Below, one piece after another: positions 61,689 to 64,000 of a stretch of 64,000 nt of DNA. How positions within the stretch are numbered: the first letter of the stretch is position 1; each line of letters starts with the position of its first letter. The position numbers were made by a program, and so were the translations under genes. The notes under the pieces were generated by a model. It ran no database searches. It was not told where the DNA came from and was given only the letters and a program-made list of their open reading frames with translations. This DNA is from Aeromicrobium yanjiei (lineage in GTDB: Bacteria > Actinomycetota > Actinomycetes > Propionibacteriales > Nocardioidaceae): assembly GCF_009649075.1 (NCBI RefSeq), contig NZ_CP045737.1, positions 992,001-1,056,000 of the forward strand, written 5' to 3'.

Positions 61689-64000
61689 GGGCCTCGGCCG
61701 GAATCGATCATCCACTCCTGCACGAGCACCGTCTGCTGCCCAGCGGCCAGCGGCTGCGGCGGGAGATGGAGCTGGTCGCCGAGCTCATCGACCTTCCCTA
61801 CTACCGGACGAACACCCCCGGGGTCGGCGACCTCGACCCGGTCGAGCACTTCTGCCGTCGAGGCTGGCGCGAGCTGCGAAAGCCCAGCCAGGACTTCGAC
61901 GTGTGGTGGTACTGGATGGCCCACCTGGATCCGGCCGACGACTCACTGAACCCGCTGGTCCACTACGCCCTCGTGGGGCGCGAGCTCGGCCTGTCCACGC
62001 GGCCCGCGACGACGAAGGCCGGGCCCGGACATCGGCTGCCGACCACCCGTCCCGTTCGTCGCGCATGCCTCGTGGCGGGTTTCGACACGGATGGCGTGGT
62101 GGACCCGTCGGTGGTCTCGTTGATCGCCGAGCTCAGTCGTCACGGCGACGTGTTCTACCTGTTCGACGGCTACCTGGACGCCGCCGAACTGGCGAAGGTC
62201 GAGGACATCACGGTGGCCAGCTGGGCCATCCGTCACGGCGCCTACGACTTCGGCTCGTACTCGCGCCTGGCCAGCGACCTCGTCGGATGGGACCGACTGG
62301 CAACGTACGACGAAGTTGTCCTGGTGAACGACAGCTGCTTCGTGGTGCGTCCTCTGGACGAGGTGTTCGCCACGATGGCTGAGCGGGAGTGTGATTGGTG
62401 GGGACTTCAGGCGACCAAGGGCATCGTGGACGCGCCCAGCCTGCCCCCGAACCGAATCACCTCCCCGGTCCCGGTGGACACGGTTCGCAGCGAGCTGCTG
62501 GACGGGTTCGAGGACGATCCGGTGTACAACTTCCACCTGGGGTCGTACTTCCTGGCCTTCCGGCGCCCGGTCCTCGAGAGCGCCGAGTTCCGTCGACTGA
62601 TCGAGTCAGTCGTTCCTCAGCCCTCGAAGCGGTTGATCGTCCTCAAGTACGAGATCGGCCTCACTCATCTCCTGGTGGGGAGCGGATTCACCTTCGACAC
62701 GTTCATGGACCGCGTATACCCGTTCCATCCGATGTTCTCCGATTGGTACTTCACGATGCTGGAGCGGGGCTTCCCGCTGCTCAAAAGGTTCCTGCTCTAT
62801 CGCAATCATTACGACGTCCCGGACCTCGCCCGATGGAAGGAGCGTGTGCTGGCTGTCGTCCCCGACGCGGACGTCGATCAAATCGAGCAGACGCTGCTGC
62901 GGGCGACGCCGGATGATCAGCTCCAGCGGAGCATGGCGATCAGCGTGGACGACGATGGCCAGGTCGTCGTGCCCGAGGTGGTCTCGGTCGAGGAGTACCG
63001 GCGGCGCAACCGCAAGACGGCGAAGCGCCCCGACTCGTGGGTGTTCGCAGTGGATCGCAGGACCCATCGCCTTCCCGACAACAGCCGGGCGATCTTCGAG
63101 GCGGTGAAGGACGACCCGAGCATCACGAAGATCCTGTTGACCCGCTCCCGTCGACTTGAGCTGTCCGGAGCGAACGTCATCACGGCGCCCTTGCTGAGCC
63201 CGGCCGGCCGCGAGCATCTGCTCAGCTCGGGAACGGTCCTCGTCGAGGAAGCCCCCCGCCCGACTCTCGACGCGCCGGTCCTGGCCAAGCACCAGACCAT
63301 CGTCGTGGTGCGACGGGGACTGCAGCTGGAGAAGTCAGGGCGGACACTCCAGGGGCCGAGACGCATGCCGGCAAGCAGGGGGGCCCGGACGGATCCTCCG
63401 GCACTCGCTCATCCGCTTCCGCCGTCCGTCGTGACGGGGCTGCTGGTCGCGTCCGACCTCGACCAGCTGGCAACTCTTGCCACGCACTGGCCGGCTTCCT
63501 TCGAGCACGGGTGGCGGACAGGAGTACCGGCCCACGACTTCCTGCTCGGCGAGGAAGACGCCCTGCCTGCGGATCTTCATGCCCAGCTCGAGGACGTACG
63601 CCGTCAGCTGCGCGGACGCCGGCTCCTGCTATTCGCCCCGACGCGGCGGGCGAGCGGGACGAGGCGCGCGCCTCATGACTTCTCCAAGTCGGAGATCGAG
63701 TCACTGCAGGTATGGTGCGATCGGCACGACTTCGTGCTGGGACTGCGGGAGGTGGAGAACGACCTCGAGCGTGCCTATTCGACTCAGCTTGGCGGGGTGG
63801 CTCTGGATCTCTCGCCACGCAGGTACCCGTCGGCGCATGCAGTTCTGCGCGCCGCGGGCGTCGTGCTCACGGACTACTCAGGGCTCGCTCTGGACTTCGC
63901 CGCCACAGGCAAGCCGGTCGTGAGCTTCGCCCACGACCTGGAGACGGCCGCCGACTCCCTCCTGTACGACCTGCATCACTTCTTCCCAGGCCCGGTCGCG
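61685..64000 (+). CDS. RgpF-like plus TagF-like cell-wall polymer synthesis protein, 3' end outside window
   Basis: 772 codons open to the window end. Order of parts: the repeat module (LPYYRTN...DPVEHFCRRGW, NPLVHYALVGRELG, residues about 35-100); a rhamnan-synthesis RgpF-like domain (about 120-370, with LATYDEVVLVNDSCF, WGLQATKG, NFHLGSYFLAFRRPVL); a linker; and a CDP-glycerol glycerophosphotransferase-like domain (from about 585, RLLLFAPTRRASG, HAVLRAAGVVLTDYSGLALDFAATGKPVVSF). It probably builds a rhamnose- or glycerol-phosphate-containing wall polymer at the inner membrane face. The ATG overlaps the preceding stop. The C-terminus cannot be assessed. Confidence 0.8.
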   Translation, partial: MRASAGIDHPLLHEHRLLPSGQRLRREMELVAELIDLPYYRTNTPGVGDLDPVEHFCRRGWRELRKPSQDFDVWWYWMAHLDPADDSLNPLVHYALVGRELGLSTRPATTKAGPGHRLPTTRPVRRACLVAGFDTDGVVDPSVVSLIAELSRHGDVFYLFDGYLDAAELAKVEDITVASWAIRHGAYDFGSYSRLASDLVGWDRLATYDEVVLVNDSCFVVRPLDEVFATMAERECDWWGLQATKGIVDAPSLPPNRITSPVPVDTVRSELLDGFEDDPVYNFHLGSYFLAFRRPVLESAEFRRLIESVVPQPSKRLIVLKYEIGLTHLLVGSGFTFDTFMDRVYPFHPMFSDWYFTMLERGFPLLKRFLLYRNHYDVPDLARWKERVLAVVPDADVDQIEQTLLRATPDDQLQRSMAISVDDDGQVVVPEVVSVEEYRRRNRKTAKRPDSWVFAVDRRTHRLPDNSRAIFEAVKDDPSITKILLTRSRRLELSGANVITAPLLSPAGREHLLSSGTVLVEEAPRPTLDAPVLAKHQTIVVVRRGLQLEKSGRTLQGPRRMPASRGARTDPPALAHPLPPSVVTGLLVASDLDQLATLATHWPASFEHGWRTGVPAHDFLLGEEDALPADLHAQLEDVRRQLRGRRLLLFAPTRRASGTRRAPHDFSKSEIESLQVWCDRHDFVLGLREVENDLERAYSTQLGGVALDLSPRRYPSAHAVLRAAGVVLTDYSGLALDFAATGKPVVSFAHDLETAADSLLYDLHHFFPGPVA

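Overview
The window reads as chromosome from a high-GC actinobacterium, most likely a Nocardioidaceae-type organism (Aeromicrobium/Nocardioides-like; the genus is inference). Support comes from the very GC-rich codon use, frequent GTG/TTG starts, many start codons 6-7 nt after a TAnnnT-like -10 box (leaderless mRNAs), a homologue of the mycothiol-linked Rv2466c family, the mycobacterial folP2-gpgS pair, paired clpP1-clpP2, and the gene order pepN / Rv2466c-like / rpiB / nei / tig / clpP1 / clpP2 / clpX / Rv2449c-like / valS / folC / DUF4233 / ndk, which as I recall parallels one M. tuberculosis segment with insertions.

Layout. 0-2.6 kb: SDR and acyl-CoA dehydrogenase divergent from a TetR regulator. 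2.6-7 kb (minus): pepN, folP2-type gene, gpgS. 7-13.8 kb (plus): glutamate-cysteine-ligase-like enzyme, thioredoxin-fold protein, esterase, TagB-like transferase, rpiB, Nei-type glycosylase, SpoIIE-type phosphatase. 13.8-16.2 kb: tRNA-Gly, small P-loop kinase, tRNA-Pro, tig. 16.3-18.5 kb: esterase and two tandem SRPBCC proteins. 18.5-37.8 kb: a large inositol/sugar catabolic region lying between tig and clpP1. It comprises a GntR repressor with two palindromic operators, iolE-iolC-aldolase-iolB-iolD-mmsA, an ABC importer, two Gfo/Idh/MocA enzymes including iolG, a LacI-controlled Gfo/TIM-barrel pair, and a second LacI-controlled pair (phytanoyl-CoA-dioxygenase-like plus SDR). 37.9-40.5 kb: clpP1-clpP2-clpX. 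40.6-44.3 kb: enoyl-reductase-like gene and cydAB. 44.3-49.1 kb (minus): valS and an MMPL transporter. 49.2-52.4 kb (plus): folC, DUF4233, phosphoesterase, ParB-like protein. 52.6-58.6 kb (minus): LpqY-SugABC-like ABC system and a GH13 alpha-glucosidase. 58.7-64 kb: ndk, an AbiEi/DUF559-like gene between inverted repeats, a hypothetical gene, and the start of a cell-wall/teichoic-acid-like polymer locus whose last gene runs off the window.

The least conventional material is intergenic. Three gene junctions (13.9, 18.5 and 34.6 kb) carry arrays of one degenerate 21-bp unit arranged as inward-facing halves. Most adjoining genes have their stop codon inside the first unit, and the 21-bp (7-codon) period repeats TGA in frame. 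Two other convergent junctions (44.3 and 52.5 kb) carry long near-perfect inverted repeats sharing a second sequence motif. A third, 40-bp repeat family brackets the DUF559-like gene. No CRISPR array, integrase, transposase or prophage gene is visible.
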